A DNA stretch of 64,000 bases from Pectobacterium atrosepticum (GCA_019056595.1 CP036163.1:1798001-1862000), one strand, 5' to 3'; shown: positions 10,598-21,470, counted from the first letter of the stretch. Notes: a model not told the origin generated them from the sequence alone. Numbers and translations are program-made.

Positions 10598-11950
10598 TTA
10601 ATTCTTAACGAATGGCTTCAATTCGACACGTTTAATATCTTGCACAATGAACAGGTAGCTGACGATGGCAACCAGCGCATGGATCCCGACATACACCAGG
10701 CCACCATTGAAAGAGCCGGTCATCCCGATGATGTAGCCAATTGCAATCGGCGTTACGATACCAGACGCATTGCCGAACATATTGAACAGACCGCCACTTA
10801 ACCCGCTGATTTCTTTCGGTGCCGTATCGGCCATAACCGCCCAACCTAGCGCACCAATACCTTTGCCGAAGAAGGCCGCAGACATCACAGCAATGACAAC
10901 CCACTCGGTTTCAACGTAGTTACAAATCACCATCGACATGGAGAGCAACATACCGAGAACGATAGGCGTTTTACGGGCAAAGGTCAGTGAATTGGTCCGG
11001 CGCATCAGGTAATCGGAAATGATGCCGCCCAGAACGCCACCCACAAAACCGCAGATAGCAGGCACCGAGGCAACAAATCCCGCTTTGAGGATCGACATGC
11101 CGCGCGCCTGAACCAGATAAAGTGGGAACCAGGTGATGAAGAAGTAGGTCATTGCGTTAATGCAATATTGACCAATGTAAACACCAAGCATCATACGGGA
11201 CTGCAGTAATTGCTTGATCTGATGCCATTTTTCACCCTTCACGGTCGCTTTCTTCGACCCTTTGGCATCCATATTAATCAGTGCGCCACCGGCTTCAATA
11301 TAATCCAGTTCAGCCTGATTCACGCTAGGGTGATCTTTGGGATCGTGGATCACTTTCAGCCAGACAAAGCTGAGGATGATACCTAACCCGCCCATGAACC
11401 AGAACACATGCGCCCAACCTACGGCGTGTACCAGCCAGCCCATGATAGGAGCGAAGATCACGGTCGCAAAGTACTGTGCCGAGTTGAATATCGCGACAGC
11501 CGTTCCACGCTCCTGTGCAGGGAACCAAGCCGCCACAATTCGGCTATTTCCCGGGAAGGAAGGTGATTCACACAAGCCGACCATAAAGCGCAGGAGGAAC
11601 AAAGAAATGACGATGCCCGCCCCGCTGAAGATATCGACAAAGCCTTGTAATAAGGTAAAAATCGACCAGGTGAAGATACTGTAAAAATAGACTTTCTTTG
11701 AGCCAAAGCGATCGAGCAGCCAGCCTCCGGGTATTTGACCAATAACATATGCCCAGGAGAACGCAGAGAAGATAAATCCCATCCCTACCGCATCCAGTCC
11801 AATATCCTTGGACATTGCTGAACCAGCAATGGACAAGGTCGCACGGTCTCCATAGTTAAATGACGTGACAATAAACAACATCACGACAATCCAGTAGCGG
11901 GCGTTTGTTCTCTTTTGTATCGCGCCAGCTGCTGAGCTTACTGTATTCAT
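10598..11950 (-). CDS. gudP: Glucarate/galactarate MFS transporter
   Basis: A 450-residue inner-membrane major facilitator of the anion:cation symporter family, the same length as E. coli GudP. About twelve hydrophobic segments are visible, with the signature SFNYGDRATLSIAG near the N-terminus, then DRFGSKK and GFVGGVLGGIISDYLMRR. It imports glucarate, probably with galactarate, in symport with protons. The ATG at 11950 is chosen because AGGAG lies 6-7 bases upstream; a longer frame to 11983 has no such site. It is divergent from garD and transcribed separately from gudX. Confidence 0.94.
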   Translation of the reverse strand: MNTVSSAAGAIQKRTNARYWIVVMLFIVTSFNYGDRATLSIAGSAMSKDIGLDAVGMGFIFSAFSWAYVIGQIPGGWLLDRFGSKKVYFYSIFTWSIFTLLQGFVDIFSGAGIVISLFLLRFMVGLCESPSFPGNSRIVAAWFPAQERGTAVAIFNSAQYFATVIFAPIMGWLVHAVGWAHVFWFMGGLGIILSFVWLKVIHDPKDHPSVNQAELDYIEAGGALINMDAKGSKKATVKGEKWHQIKQLLQSRMMLGVYIGQYCINAMTYFFITWFPLYLVQARGMSILKAGFVASVPAICGFVGGVLGGIISDYLMRRTNSLTFARKTPIVLGMLLSMSMVICNYVETEWVVIAVMSAAFFGKGIGALGWAVMADTAPKEISGLSGGLFNMFGNASGIVTPIAIGYIIGMTGSFNGGLVYVGIHALVAIVSYLFIVQDIKRVELKPFVKN

Positions 11951-11984
11951 GATGAACTCCTGCTTCAATCGCGGTTCGCTCATT

Positions 11985-12024
11985 CATTCTGAATAACAGA
12001 TAACGGTGTAGGGTTATCAGAATG
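11985..12024 (-). promoter_or_regulatory. Inverted repeat in the gudP leader
   Basis: CATTCTGAATAAC (11985-11997) is the inverted copy, with one extra base, of GTTATCAGAATG (12013-12024). The right arm belongs to the 16-base element shared with gudX. A weaker inverted partner (TACTCTGAT, 10174-10182) lies next to the gudX copy. It could be an operator or an mRNA stem-loop about 35 bp ahead of the gudP start. Confidence 0.5.
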
Positions 12025-12237
12025 AAGATCGGTGGATAGTTAACATTCCCATTTTTATTTTTTTTTGCGAATAGCCAGGCTATATAGCATCAGAGTAATT
12101 AGCTGACATCTTCAACTCGCAGGAACATTATAATTTTTACCTGCTGGATGCTCACTAGATAAAAGCACAACATTAAAAATGTCCTTTGGAATATGTTGGT
12201 GCACTTGCCCTATATAGTGCGAGGTATTTCACGAAAA
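12008..12237. promoter_or_regulatory. Regulatory module between gudP and garD (copy B)
   Basis: GTAGGGTTATCAGAAT (12008-12023, identical over 16 bases to copy A) and GAGGTATTTCACGAAAA (12221-12237, one mismatch to copy A) bracket an AGCACAACATT segment. It lies between the divergent gudP and garD, so it may serve both. Confidence 0.6.
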
Positions 12238-12309
12238 ACGCCGTTATTCTCTTTTTACATTCATACATATTATTTTCATTTCCGGCCTAAAAACAGTGCG
12301 CAGACAAAA

Positions 12310-12325
12310 TGTGATCAAACTCACC
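12310..12325. promoter_or_regulatory. CRP-cAMP site upstream of garD and gudP
   Basis: TGTGATCAAACTCACC differs from the consensus TGTGA-N6-TCACA at one base, with A-rich flanks on both sides. It lies about 190 bp ahead of the garD start. Catabolite control fits a carbon-source pathway. Confidence 0.65.
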
Positions 12326-12440
12326 AAAAACTAGTCATTCACCCGATAAATAAGAAACAAAAAGCGCCGGCTTAGGTCAATTGCATAATGTACGAGAAAG
12401 GAACCTCACGTATACTCATTAGCGAGCAATGAAGTAGTCA

Positions 12441-12475
12441 TGTGGTAAGTTACTCGTATAGTAATAGTTACCACA
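12441..12475 (+). promoter_or_regulatory. Stem-loop or palindrome ahead of garD
   Basis: TGTGGTAA (12441-12448) pairs perfectly with TTACCACA (12468-12475). Inside them TTACT (12450-12454) pairs with AGTAA (12460-12464). It ends 35 bp before the garD ATG, so it could be an mRNA hairpin or a protein-binding palindrome. Confidence 0.5.
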
Positions 12476-12510
12476 GCGTTTCTGATAAACAAATAATAAA
12501 GGCTTGCATC

Positions 12511-14085
12511 ATGTCAGATAAATCAGAAAGTAATGCTGCACAAGAGCAGCCACTTTATATTAAGGTTCACGATTCCGATAATGTTGCCATTGTTGTTAAT
12601 AATAATGGCTTACGTGCCGGAACCCGTTTTAATGATAATCTGGAATTAATTGAACATGTTCCGCAAGGTCACAAAGTTGCCCTTGTTGATATCGCCAAAT
12701 CAGGCGCAATCATCCGCTATGGCGAAATTATCGGCTATGCGCTGCGCGATATTGCCAAAGGAAGCTGGATTGACGAATCCGTTGTCGAGTTACCTCAGGC
12801 ACCCGCGCTGGAAACCTTACCGCTGGCGACCAACATTCCCCCTTCTCTTCCTCCGCTGGAAGGCTACACCTTTGAAGGTTATCGCAACGCTGATGGCAGC
12901 GTAGGCACGAAAAACCTGTTGGGCATTACCACCAGCGTACACTGCGTCGCGGGCGTAGTGGACTATGTCGTCAAAATTATCGAGCGAGATTTATTACCCA
13001 AGTATCCCAATGTGGACGGTGTGGTCGCGCTCAATCACCTCTATGGCTGTGGCGTGGCAATCAATGCCCCTGCGGCGGTCGTTCCTATCCGCACCATTCA
13101 CAATCTGGCACTGAACCCGAATTTTGGCGGCGAGATACTGGTGGTGGGTCTGGGCTGTGAAAAATTACAGCCGGAACGCCTGCTAGAAGGAACGCCAGAT
13201 GTACAGGCCATCTCCCTCGATGACACCAGCATTGTCCGCTTGCAGGATGAACACCATGTTGGTTTCAGATCGATGGTGGATGACATTCTGACGATGGCAG
13301 ACAAACACCTGCAACGATTGAACAAACGTCAACGTGAAACCTGTCCAGCATCAGAGTTGGTTGTCGGTATGCAGTGTGGCGGCAGCGATGCTTTCTCTGG
13401 CGTCACCGCTAACCCAGCCGTTGGTTTTGCATCTGACCTGCTGGTACGTTGCGGCGCAACCGTCATGTTCTCCGAAGTGACCGAAGTACGCGACGCTATC
13501 CATCTGCTAACACCACGCGTCATCAATGAAGAGGTCGGTAAACGTCTGTTGGAAGAAATGGCCTGGTACGATAACTACCTCGACAGCGGCCAGACCGACC
13601 GTAGCGCCAACCCATCGCCGGGCAACAAAAAAGGTGGCCTCGCGAACGTGGTGGAAAAAGCACTCGGCTCTATCGCCAAATCCGGCACCAGCGCAATTGT
13701 CGAAGTCCTGTCCCCCGGCCAGCGCCCCACCAAACGCGGGTTGATTTACGCAGCAACACCAGCCAGCGACTTTGTGTGTGGTACCCAGCAGCTCGCTTCC
13801 GGCATCACCGTACAGGTCTTCACCACCGGTCGCGGTACGCCCTATGGTCTGCTGGCCGTACCCGTGATCAAAATGGCGACCCGTACCGCGTTGGCAAACC
13901 GCTGGCACGATCTGATGGATATTGATGCCGGTACGATTGCAACCGGAGACGCCACGATCGAAGACGTCGGCTGGCAGCTTTTTCATTTCATTTTGGATAT
14001 CGCTAGCAGCAAGAAAAAAACCTGGTCCGATCAATGGGGGCTTCATAATGCCCTTGCCGTTTTCAACCCAGCCCCAGTAACCTGA
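12511..14085 (+). CDS. garD: Galactarate dehydratase
   Basis: A 524-residue member of the UxaA/altronate-galactarate dehydratase family, close to the 523 residues of E. coli GarD. It dehydrates galactarate to 5-keto-4-deoxyglucarate, which feeds garL. It has an N-terminal SAF-like domain (residues 15-100) and then [38 protein letters not shown] and [12 protein letters not shown], whose conserved cysteines probably hold the iron centre. The ATG at 12511 is preferred over the upstream frame to 12442, which would begin inside the palindrome; AAAGG lies upstream. It is divergent from gudP. Confidence 0.95.
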   Translation: MSDKSESNAAQEQPLYIKVHDSDNVAIVVNNNGLRAGTRFNDNLELIEHVPQGHKVALVDIAKSGAIIRYGEIIGYALRDIAKGSWIDESVVELPQAPALETLPLATNIPPSLPPLEGYTFEGYRNADGSVGTKNLLGITTSVHCVAGVVDYVVKIIERDLLPKYPNVDGVVALNHLYGCGVAINAPAAVVPIRTIHNLALNPNFGGEILVVGLGCEKLQPERLLEGTPDVQAISLDDTSIVRLQDEHHVGFRSMVDDILTMADKHLQRLNKRQRETCPASELVVGMQCGGSDAFSGVTANPAVGFASDLLVRCGATVMFSEVTEVRDAIHLLTPRVINEEVGKRLLEEMAWYDNYLDSGQTDRSANPSPGNKKGGLANVVEKALGSIAKSGTSAIVEVLSPGQRPTKRGLIYAATPASDFVCGTQQLASGITVQVFTTGRGTPYGLLAVPVIKMATRTALANRWHDLMDIDAGTIATGDATIEDVGWQLFHFILDIASSKKKTWSDQWGLHNALAVFNPAPVT

Positions 14086-14095
14086 TTATATTTTT

Positions 14096-14126
14096 CCGCA
14101 GGCCAGAGCCATTATCTGGCCTGCGG
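14096..14126 (+). terminator. Strong hairpin after garD
   Basis: A perfect 12-bp stem (CCGCAGGCCAGA with TCTGGCCTGCGG) and a 7-base loop begin 11 bp after the garD stop. The T-run afterwards is weak (ATTATTTGAT). Confidence 0.6.
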
Positions 14127-14635
14127 ATGGCATTATTTGATCTACAATAAATTCAGCTTCAATAAAAACATAGAAAAAGCAGTAATTAAAAGAACAAACA
14201 TCAATGCAGCAACATTTCATTTCATTCATGCAAAGAAAAAATAAAAAAAAGTTAACAATAAGTTCTTCTTATTGTCAATTACTCCCATCCAGAACACTCT
14301 CTTAGTAAATCTACTATGTGCCCCTCACCTATTTTTCATCATTTTTTCTCTGATTATTTATTGCCAATAAAATGAATCAATTGACAGGTAATCGTCCTCA
14401 TCATAAATTTACGCGTGCTGAAAAAGCGTGCTAACACTGATGAAACATTTGTTACAAATATATAGTTACAAAACGCCATCACGCACAATATAGGGTCAAT
14501 AGCCCGCTCATTAAAAATAGTGCATAGCATTGTTTTATATAAGCGAGTAAATCGCCCAAAAAAATTCAGTATACCTATTTGAATAACTTGAATATTTACA
14601 CAGCAATATGCCTGACAGATTTCACGGTATCGTCA
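14127..14635. other. AT-rich gap between garD and the aer-like gene
   Basis: About 500 bp with many A and T runs and no open frame with a plausible ribosome-binding site. I found no convincing promoter consensus or terminator. A partly palindromic TGAAACATTTGTTACA lies at 14440-14455. Confidence 0.5.
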
Positions 14636-14750
14636 CGCGGCAGCCCTGTAACGTTTCAGCCTCTGGAATAACCAGAACGGCTGAGGCGAGAAAAGCAGCC
14701 AACATGGCTGAACCTGGAAACTGAGCGGGATACGTACGCCGGGGTTTCTA
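14636..14750 (+). promoter_or_regulatory. Structured 5' leader of the aer-like gene
   Basis: Hairpin 1 (14657-14683) pairs CAGCCTCTGG with CCAGA and GGCTG around an AC bulge. Hairpin 2 (14696-14710) pairs CAGCCA with TGGCTG. Two GTTTC segments (14653-14657 and 14744-14748) can each pair with the single GAAAC at 14717-14721, and the second abuts the GGGG ribosome-binding site at 14741-14744. It does not carry the conserved bases of a GEMM-I riboswitch. Confidence 0.45.
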
Positions 14751-16286
14751 ATGAGATTGAATACACCTGTAACACAGCAGGAGTATCTGTTAGACATGGA
14801 CACCATATTGATGTCCACAACAAATATTCACAGCCACATTACCTATGCCAACTCTGCCTTCATTAAGGTTAGCGGTTTTTCTGAAGAGCAGCTCATCAAC
14901 CAGCCTCACAATATTGTGCGTCATCCAGATATGCCCGTTGAAGCCTATGCCGACATGTGGTTTACGTTGAAACAAGGTGATAGCTGGACTGGATTAGTTA
15001 AAAATCGTCGTAACAACGGCGACCACTATTGGGTTCGCGCCAACGTTACACCGGTTTACCAGCAAGAGCAGCTTGCGGGCTATATCTCGGTACGTAACAC
15101 GCCCAATGCCGAAGAAATAAAAGCGGCCGAAATGCTGTATAGCGCCGTGCAGAAAAAACAGGCGGGCAGCCGCAAGTTCTATAAAGGGCTGGTCGTTCGC
15201 ACCGGACTCTTTTCTCCGCTGTCGCTCTTACAAAAATTGTCAGTCCGTTGGCGCTTGCGTATCGCGGTATTGGCTGTGGGGCTGATCCCTGCACTATGTG
15301 CTTTCAGTGGAATGAATCCGCTATGGCTATTGGCACTGACGCTGTTACTCATCGTCATCATGGATCAGTTTCTGCAAAAGCAAATTGCACAGCCAATCAG
15401 GATGATACTCAAGCAGGCTCAGCATGTCGTATCCGGTCGTAAAGTAAACCATACCCATATGAATCGGGTAGACGAAATTGGCCTGCTGCTACGCTCCGTC
15501 AACCAGTTTGGCTTGAACCTACACTCGCTTGTCGATGACGTCAGTACGCAGGTTAACGGCATCACCAATGTCAGTCACAAACTGGCAGAAAACAATGTCG
15601 ACCTGAATACGCGCACAGAAGAAACATCAGCAAATCTGCAACAAACCGCCGCCGCCATTGAAGAAATCACCGTTGCCGTACAACAAAGTGCAGAAACGGC
15701 GGCACAAGCCACAACAATGGCACAAGCAGCCAGCAGTACCGCCCTTAAAGGTGGCAATATCATGAAGGAAACCATCGGCATGATGGATTCCATCTCCAGC
15801 GCCAGCGATAAAATCGTTGATATCATTGGCGTGATAGACAGTATTGCCTTCCAGACGAACATCCTTGCGCTGAACGCAGCGGTTGAAGCCGCCCGTGCTG
15901 GCGTGCAGGGACGGGGGTTTGCCGTGGTGGCCGCTGAAGTTCGCAATCTGGCACAGCATTCCGCCTCTGCGGCCAAAGAGATTAAAACGTTGATTGACAC
16001 CAACGTAGAAAGCGTGAAAAAAGGCAGCACAATGGTAGAGAACGCGGGCAAACATATCAGCGACATCGTTGATGAAGTCTTGCAGGTCTCCACCATGATC
16101 AAAGAGATCAGCAACGCAACGCATGAGCAAACTTCTGCACTGGGCCTGATCAATACCTCTATTGCACAGATAGAACAAATGACGCAGCGCAATACCGATA
16201 TGGTCACGCACTCAACAGAAGCCGCAGAAGGGCTAAACATTCAGGCTAAGCGACTGAACAGCGCGATTAACGTGTACGGTAGTTAA
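14751..16286 (+). CDS. aer: Aer-like PAS-domain aerotaxis receptor
   Basis: A 511-residue receptor with the Aer architecture. A cytoplasmic PAS domain (about 10-115; PHNIVRHPDMP and WTGLVKNRRNNGDHYWVRAN match the FAD-binding fold of Aer) comes first. A hydrophobic hairpin follows at about 170-205, then a HAMP-like region and an MCP signalling domain with [20 protein letters not shown]. By family it senses redox or oxygen through FAD and signals to CheA. There is no periplasmic domain and no C-terminal CheR-binding pentapeptide. The start has only a weak GGGG site 6 bases upstream, inside the structured leader. The flxA-like genes follow. Confidence 0.9.
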   Translation: MRLNTPVTQQEYLLDMDTILMSTTNIHSHITYANSAFIKVSGFSEEQLINQPHNIVRHPDMPVEAYADMWFTLKQGDSWTGLVKNRRNNGDHYWVRANVTPVYQQEQLAGYISVRNTPNAEEIKAAEMLYSAVQKKQAGSRKFYKGLVVRTGLFSPLSLLQKLSVRWRLRIAVLAVGLIPALCAFSGMNPLWLLALTLLLIVIMDQFLQKQIAQPIRMILKQAQHVVSGRKVNHTHMNRVDEIGLLLRSVNQFGLNLHSLVDDVSTQVNGITNVSHKLAENNVDLNTRTEETSANLQQTAAAIEEITVAVQQSAETAAQATTMAQAASSTALKGGNIMKETIGMMDSISSASDKIVDIIGVIDSIAFQTNILALNAAVEAARAGVQGRGFAVVAAEVRNLAQHSASAAKEIKTLIDTNVESVKKGSTMVENAGKHISDIVDEVLQVSTMIKEISNATHEQTSALGLINTSIAQIEQMTQRNTDMVTHSTEAAEGLNIQAKRLNSAINVYGS

Positions 16287-16399
16287 CTGCGTCATGTCAT
16301 CACTATTGCTGGCAAGAGAGTAAGGAAACACTCTTGTCAGCCCCCCTTTTTTCCTTTAACAAGTGCCCGGCAGTCCCTCACTGATTTGTAAGTTTTTCG

Positions 16400-16426
16400 T
16401 AAAGAAAATAGCGGCACAGCCGATAG
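16400..16426 (+). promoter_or_regulatory. Sigma-28 (FliA) promoter of the first flxA-like gene
   Basis: TAAA (16400-16403), exactly 15 bases, then GCCGATAG (16419-16426); the consensus is TAAA-N15-GCCGATAA. Only the last base differs. It lies 34 bp ahead of the start codon. Confidence 0.88.
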
Positions 16427-16460
16427 TGATTGGAGAACTGACTTATTTCAGGAGGAAGTG

Positions 16461-16865
16461 ATGTCCAACGATATCAGCCGGATTACCATGAATACGTTGT
16501 CAAAAGTAGCGGTGGCACCTACGGCCAGTAAGAGTAAGGCTACATCAACTACAGAGAGTAATGCTGCACCCGCGGCCAGTAGTGGTAATGGCGCTCAACA
16601 AAAAATTGCCGCATTACAAAATCAAATCAAAGTTCTAACCAAACAGCTAAGAGAATTGAGCGAATCAGCCGTCAATGCGCAAAGTGAAGATGAGCGCAAA
16701 CTCATTAAGCAGCAGCAGCAAATGATTCAGGCGCAAATACAGGCACTCTATGCCGAGATTGCCCGCATCCAAAAAGAAGAAGCAGAAAAGCAAGCGCTTA
16801 GCGCGGCATCAGAAACAACATCACAACAAAATGAAAAAAAAGACGGTGTTGATATCTACGTCTGA
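16461..16865 (+). CDS. FlxA-like coiled-coil protein, copy 1
   Basis: A 134-residue soluble protein of the FlxA-like family. It has a low-complexity Ser/Thr/Ala N-terminus (1-45), a glutamine-rich coiled coil (about 48-105, with IAALQNQIKVLTKQL and IQAQIQALYAEIARIQ) and a short tail ending DIYV. The ATG at 16461 is preceded by AGGAGG with 5 bases between; the frame could also open at a GTG one codon earlier. In E. coli flxA is FliA-dependent but of unknown function. The sigma-28 promoter here supports a flagellar-regulon role. Confidence 0.85.
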   Translation: MSNDISRITMNTLSKVAVAPTASKSKATSTTESNAAPAASSGNGAQQKIAALQNQIKVLTKQLRELSESAVNAQSEDERKLIKQQQQMIQAQIQALYAEIARIQKEEAEKQALSAASETTSQQNEKKDGVDIYV

Positions 16866-17062
16866 CCGCAATCTCTGACGCATTCCCCCATTATTTATCT
16901 CTCTTTCCTGGCTGATACATTCCGTTACATTAGCTGTCAGGAAAGTGAGTATTTCATGTTTCATTGCCAACAATGTCACCTTCGAGAAAGTGTTTAAATT
17001 GCCGATATAAGGGCTTGTACCCCTAATAATTTGGGTATGACGGCATATTTTCAGGAGGGAAA

Positions 17063-17419
17063 ATGTCAAACACAATAAGCAGTACTAGCATATCGACAAC
17101 AACGGCAAGCAGCAGTAAAAGTAGCAACACGTCAGAGCAGCAGATTGCGCAGTTAACCAAGCAGGTCCAGACGCTCACCAAACAGGTGAGTAAGCTGACC
17201 GAATCGGCTTCCAGCGCAGAAAGCGATGAAGAACGTAAACTGATCGAACAGCAGCAGCAGGCAATTCAGGCCCAGATCCAGGCATTACAGGCTCAAATTG
17301 CTCGTTTGCAGAGTGAGAAATCAGAGCAACAGTCTGATTCCTCTTCTACGACGCAAAATGCTAAACAAGAAGGCGTTAATCGTCCAACCGCAGACAACAA
17401 GATTAATATCTACGTATAG
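17063..17419 (+). CDS. FlxA-like coiled-coil protein, copy 2
   Basis: A 118-residue paralogue of the preceding gene, with the same plan: a Ser/Thr-rich head, a coiled coil starting IAQLTKQVQTLTKQVSKL and an NIYV end. The two coiled coils align without gaps over about 55 residues, so this is a tandem duplication. AGGAGGG sits 4-5 bases before the ATG. GCCGATAT at 17001-17008 resembles a sigma-28 -10 element, but no good TAAA lies 15 bases upstream, so its promoter is less certain than that of copy 1. A clear terminator follows. Confidence 0.85.
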   Translation: MSNTISSTSISTTTASSSKSSNTSEQQIAQLTKQVQTLTKQVSKLTESASSAESDEERKLIEQQQQAIQAQIQALQAQIARLQSEKSEQQSDSSSTTQNAKQEGVNRPTADNKINIYV

Positions 17420-17452
17420 TCTGCGTCAGGGATGGAGTAGTCAGTAAACGCA

Positions 17453-17482
17453 AAAGGTCGCTTCATTGAAACGACCTTTTTT
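17453..17482 (+). terminator. Rho-independent terminator after flxA-like copy 2
   Basis: AAAGGTCG pairs with CGACCTTT around a CTTCATTGAAA loop, with a T6 tail. Confidence 0.85.
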
Positions 17483-17511
17483 CATCACGGGTTACGCCGA
17501 GAGAGGGATAA

Positions 17512-17733
17512 TCAGGAACGAGGTCGCTTCAGCGGCGTTACCAACCCTTGTAGACCCTCTATCTTGATTGCCAGCGTAATTTGCATCAACTCCCCTAAGC
17601 GCCCCTGAGGAAATTCATCCTTACGGGAAAACCACAGCAGGTACTCTTCCGGTAAATCAATCAACACCCGCCCTTTATATTTCCCAAAAGGCATCTGCAT
17701 CCTGGCAATATCTATCAGGTCTTCTTTTTCCAC
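17512..17733 (-). CDS. ypeB: DUF3820 family protein, YpeB-like
   Basis: A 73-residue protein that closely matches E. coli YpeB: MPFGKYKGRVLIDLPEEYLLWFSRKDEFP, then GELMQITLAIK and LKRP near the end. The function is unknown; the family has been called a putative virulence-regulator fold. The start is a GTG at 17733 with GGGAG 9 bases upstream. In E. coli it lies directly after ligA, as here, about 98 bp downstream. Confidence 0.88.
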   Translation of the reverse strand: MEKEDLIDIARMQMPFGKYKGRVLIDLPEEYLLWFSRKDEFPQGRLGELMQITLAIKIEGLQGLVTPLKRPRS

Positions 17734-17831
17734 CCGCTTTCACTCCCAATAGCTTAGTCGTTTCAGGTTCAAGATACACAGAGCGACCACAAGGCGAGGC
17801 CCCATTTAGGAACCTCATCCCCGTGTTTCTC

Positions 17832-19940
<2,109 letters not shown>

Positions 19941-19951
19941 TCATGATTTTT

Positions 19952-19988
19952 ATGATTCTCGCCCGTGATAGGCCTAGGCGAGAATCAT
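19952..19988 (-). terminator. Hairpin between hldE and ligA
   Basis: A perfect 12-bp stem (ATGATTCTCGCC with GGCGAGAATCAT) and a 13-base loop. There is no T-run in either direction. It lies between the hldE stop and the ligA start, and probably reduces read-through. Confidence 0.55.
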
Positions 19989-20033
19989 TAACTTGCAGCT
20001 TGAACGGCATCGACGCCGTCAGTTTTATTTCGT

Positions 20034-21470
20034 TTAAGATTGAGACGTGCTGGCTTTAATCGTGTTGATAATATTTGTCGTGGAGCAACCGTCCTCAAAA
20101 TTCAGGACTTTCACTTCACCGCCGTTGGCCCAGACCTCTTCACTACCGGCGATTTCATGTGGCTGGTAGTCTCCGCCTTTCACCAGAATATCCGGCAGGA
20201 TACTGGCAATCAGACGCTGCGGCGTACCTTCTTCAAATGGCACGACCCAGTCGACAGCTTCCAATGCGCCCAACACGATCATCCGCTGCGGCAGCGGGTT
20301 GACAGGCCGAGTCGGCCCCTTCAGGCGTTTAGTTGAAGCATCGCTGTTTACCGCAACGATCAGCCGATCGCCAAGTTTGCGAGCATTTGCCAGATAAGAC
20401 ACATGTCCAGCATGCAGAATATCGAAGCAGCCGTTGGTCATCACAATCTTTTCGCCACGCTGACGCGCCAACTCAACGGCATGTTTCAGCTGTTCTTCGG
20501 TCATCACACCAAATCCAGTGTCGGCACGGCCACGGATAGCATTTTCCAACTCAATCGGAGTAACGGTTGAAGTTCCCAGCTTGCCAACGACGACGCCTGC
20601 GGCAGCATTCGCCAGGAAACAGGCCTCTTCCAGCGAATTACCCGCCGCCAGCGCAGCAGCCAGCACACCAATCACTGTGTCGCCAGCACCAGTGACGTCA
20701 TACACTTCCTGCGCCAGCGTCGGCAAATGCAGTGGGGCTTTGCCCGGCTGTAGCAACGTCATCCCTTGCTCGGAACGCGTAATCAGCAACGCAGACAGCT
20801 CGTAATCAGCCACCAGTTGCATACCGCGCTCGACCAGTTCTTCTTCCGTTTTACTACGCCCTGCGACTGCTTCAAATTCAGACAGATTCGGCGTCAGCAG
20901 CGTCGCACCACGGTAACGGGAAAAATCGGTGCCTTTTGGGTCGATCAGCACCGGAACGCCAGCCGCTTTTGCCGTCTGAATCATGGTTTGCACATGCGCC
21001 AAGGCGCCTTTTGCATAGTCAGACAGCACCAGCGCGCCAATTTCTGGCAGCGCCTGTTGGATACGCTCAATGATCGGTTGAGGATCAATCCCCTCAAAGC
21101 CCTCTTCGAAATCCAGTCGAATCAGTTGCTGATTGCGCGACAGTACGCGCAGCTTGGTGATCGTCGGGTGCGTAGGAACAGAGACAAAATCACACTTCAC
21201 ATTCACTTCGCCAAGTTTGGCGTTCAGTGCGCGTGCAGCATCATCAACCCCCGTTAACCCGACCAGACGTGATCCCGCCCCTAATGCTGCGATATTCATT
21301 GCGACGTTCGCCGCGCCGCCCGGGCGCTCTTCGATCGTATCAACCTTGACCACAGGCACCGGTGCCTCTGGTGAAATTCGGCTGGTTGGCCCATACCAGT
21401 AACGATCCAGCATGACATCACCAACCACTAACACACCCGCTTGACGGAAATCAGGCAGCGTCACTTTCAT
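20034..21470 (-). CDS. hldE: Bifunctional heptose 7-phosphate kinase / heptose 1-phosphate adenylyltransferase
   Basis: A 478-residue two-domain enzyme for ADP-heptose, the precursor of the lipopolysaccharide inner core. The N-terminal PfkB/ribokinase-type kinase domain (1-320) has [20 protein letters not shown] and the catalytic GAGDTVIG. The C-terminal cytidylyltransferase-like domain (about 345-478) has [12 protein letters not shown], with the HxGH motif. Length and order match E. coli HldE, which is likewise next to glnE. An ERIC element now separates the two genes. Confidence 0.97.
   Translation of the reverse strand: MKVTLPDFRQAGVLVVGDVMLDRYWYGPTSRISPEAPVPVVKVDTIEERPGGAANVAMNIAALGAGSRLVGLTGVDDAARALNAKLGEVNVKCDFVSVPTHPTITKLRVLSRNQQLIRLDFEEGFEGIDPQPIIERIQQALPEIGALVLSDYAKGALAHVQTMIQTAKAAGVPVLIDPKGTDFSRYRGATLLTPNLSEFEAVAGRSKTEEELVERGMQLVADYELSALLITRSEQGMTLLQPGKAPLHLPTLAQEVYDVTGAGDTVIGVLAAALAAGNSLEEACFLANAAAGVVVGKLGTSTVTPIELENAIRGRADTGFGVMTEEQLKHAVELARQRGEKIVMTNGCFDILHAGHVSYLANARKLGDRLIVAVNSDASTKRLKGPTRPVNPLPQRMIVLGALEAVDWVVPFEEGTPQRLIASILPDILVKGGDYQPHEIAGSEEVWANGGEVKVLNFEDGCSTTNIINTIKASTSQS

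Noticed and set aside
14440-14455. KdgR-like box TGAAACATTTGTTACA
   Set aside because: Only roughly palindromic, 300 bp from any start codon, and no pectin-degradation gene follows.
14636-14750. c-di-GMP (GEMM-I) riboswitch upstream of the aer-like gene
   Set aside because: Position and hairpins suggested it, but the conserved GEMM-I bases (the GCAAAGCC-type receptor and GGTAGC segments) are absent.
15575-16240. 221-codon antisense ORF in the aer-like gene
   Set aside because: A long antisense frame produced by the Ala-rich signalling domain; same effect in the other chemoreceptors.
16982-17008. Full sigma-28 promoter for flxA-like copy 2
   Set aside because: The -10 GCCGATAT is good but the base run 15 bp upstream is TCGA, not TAAA.
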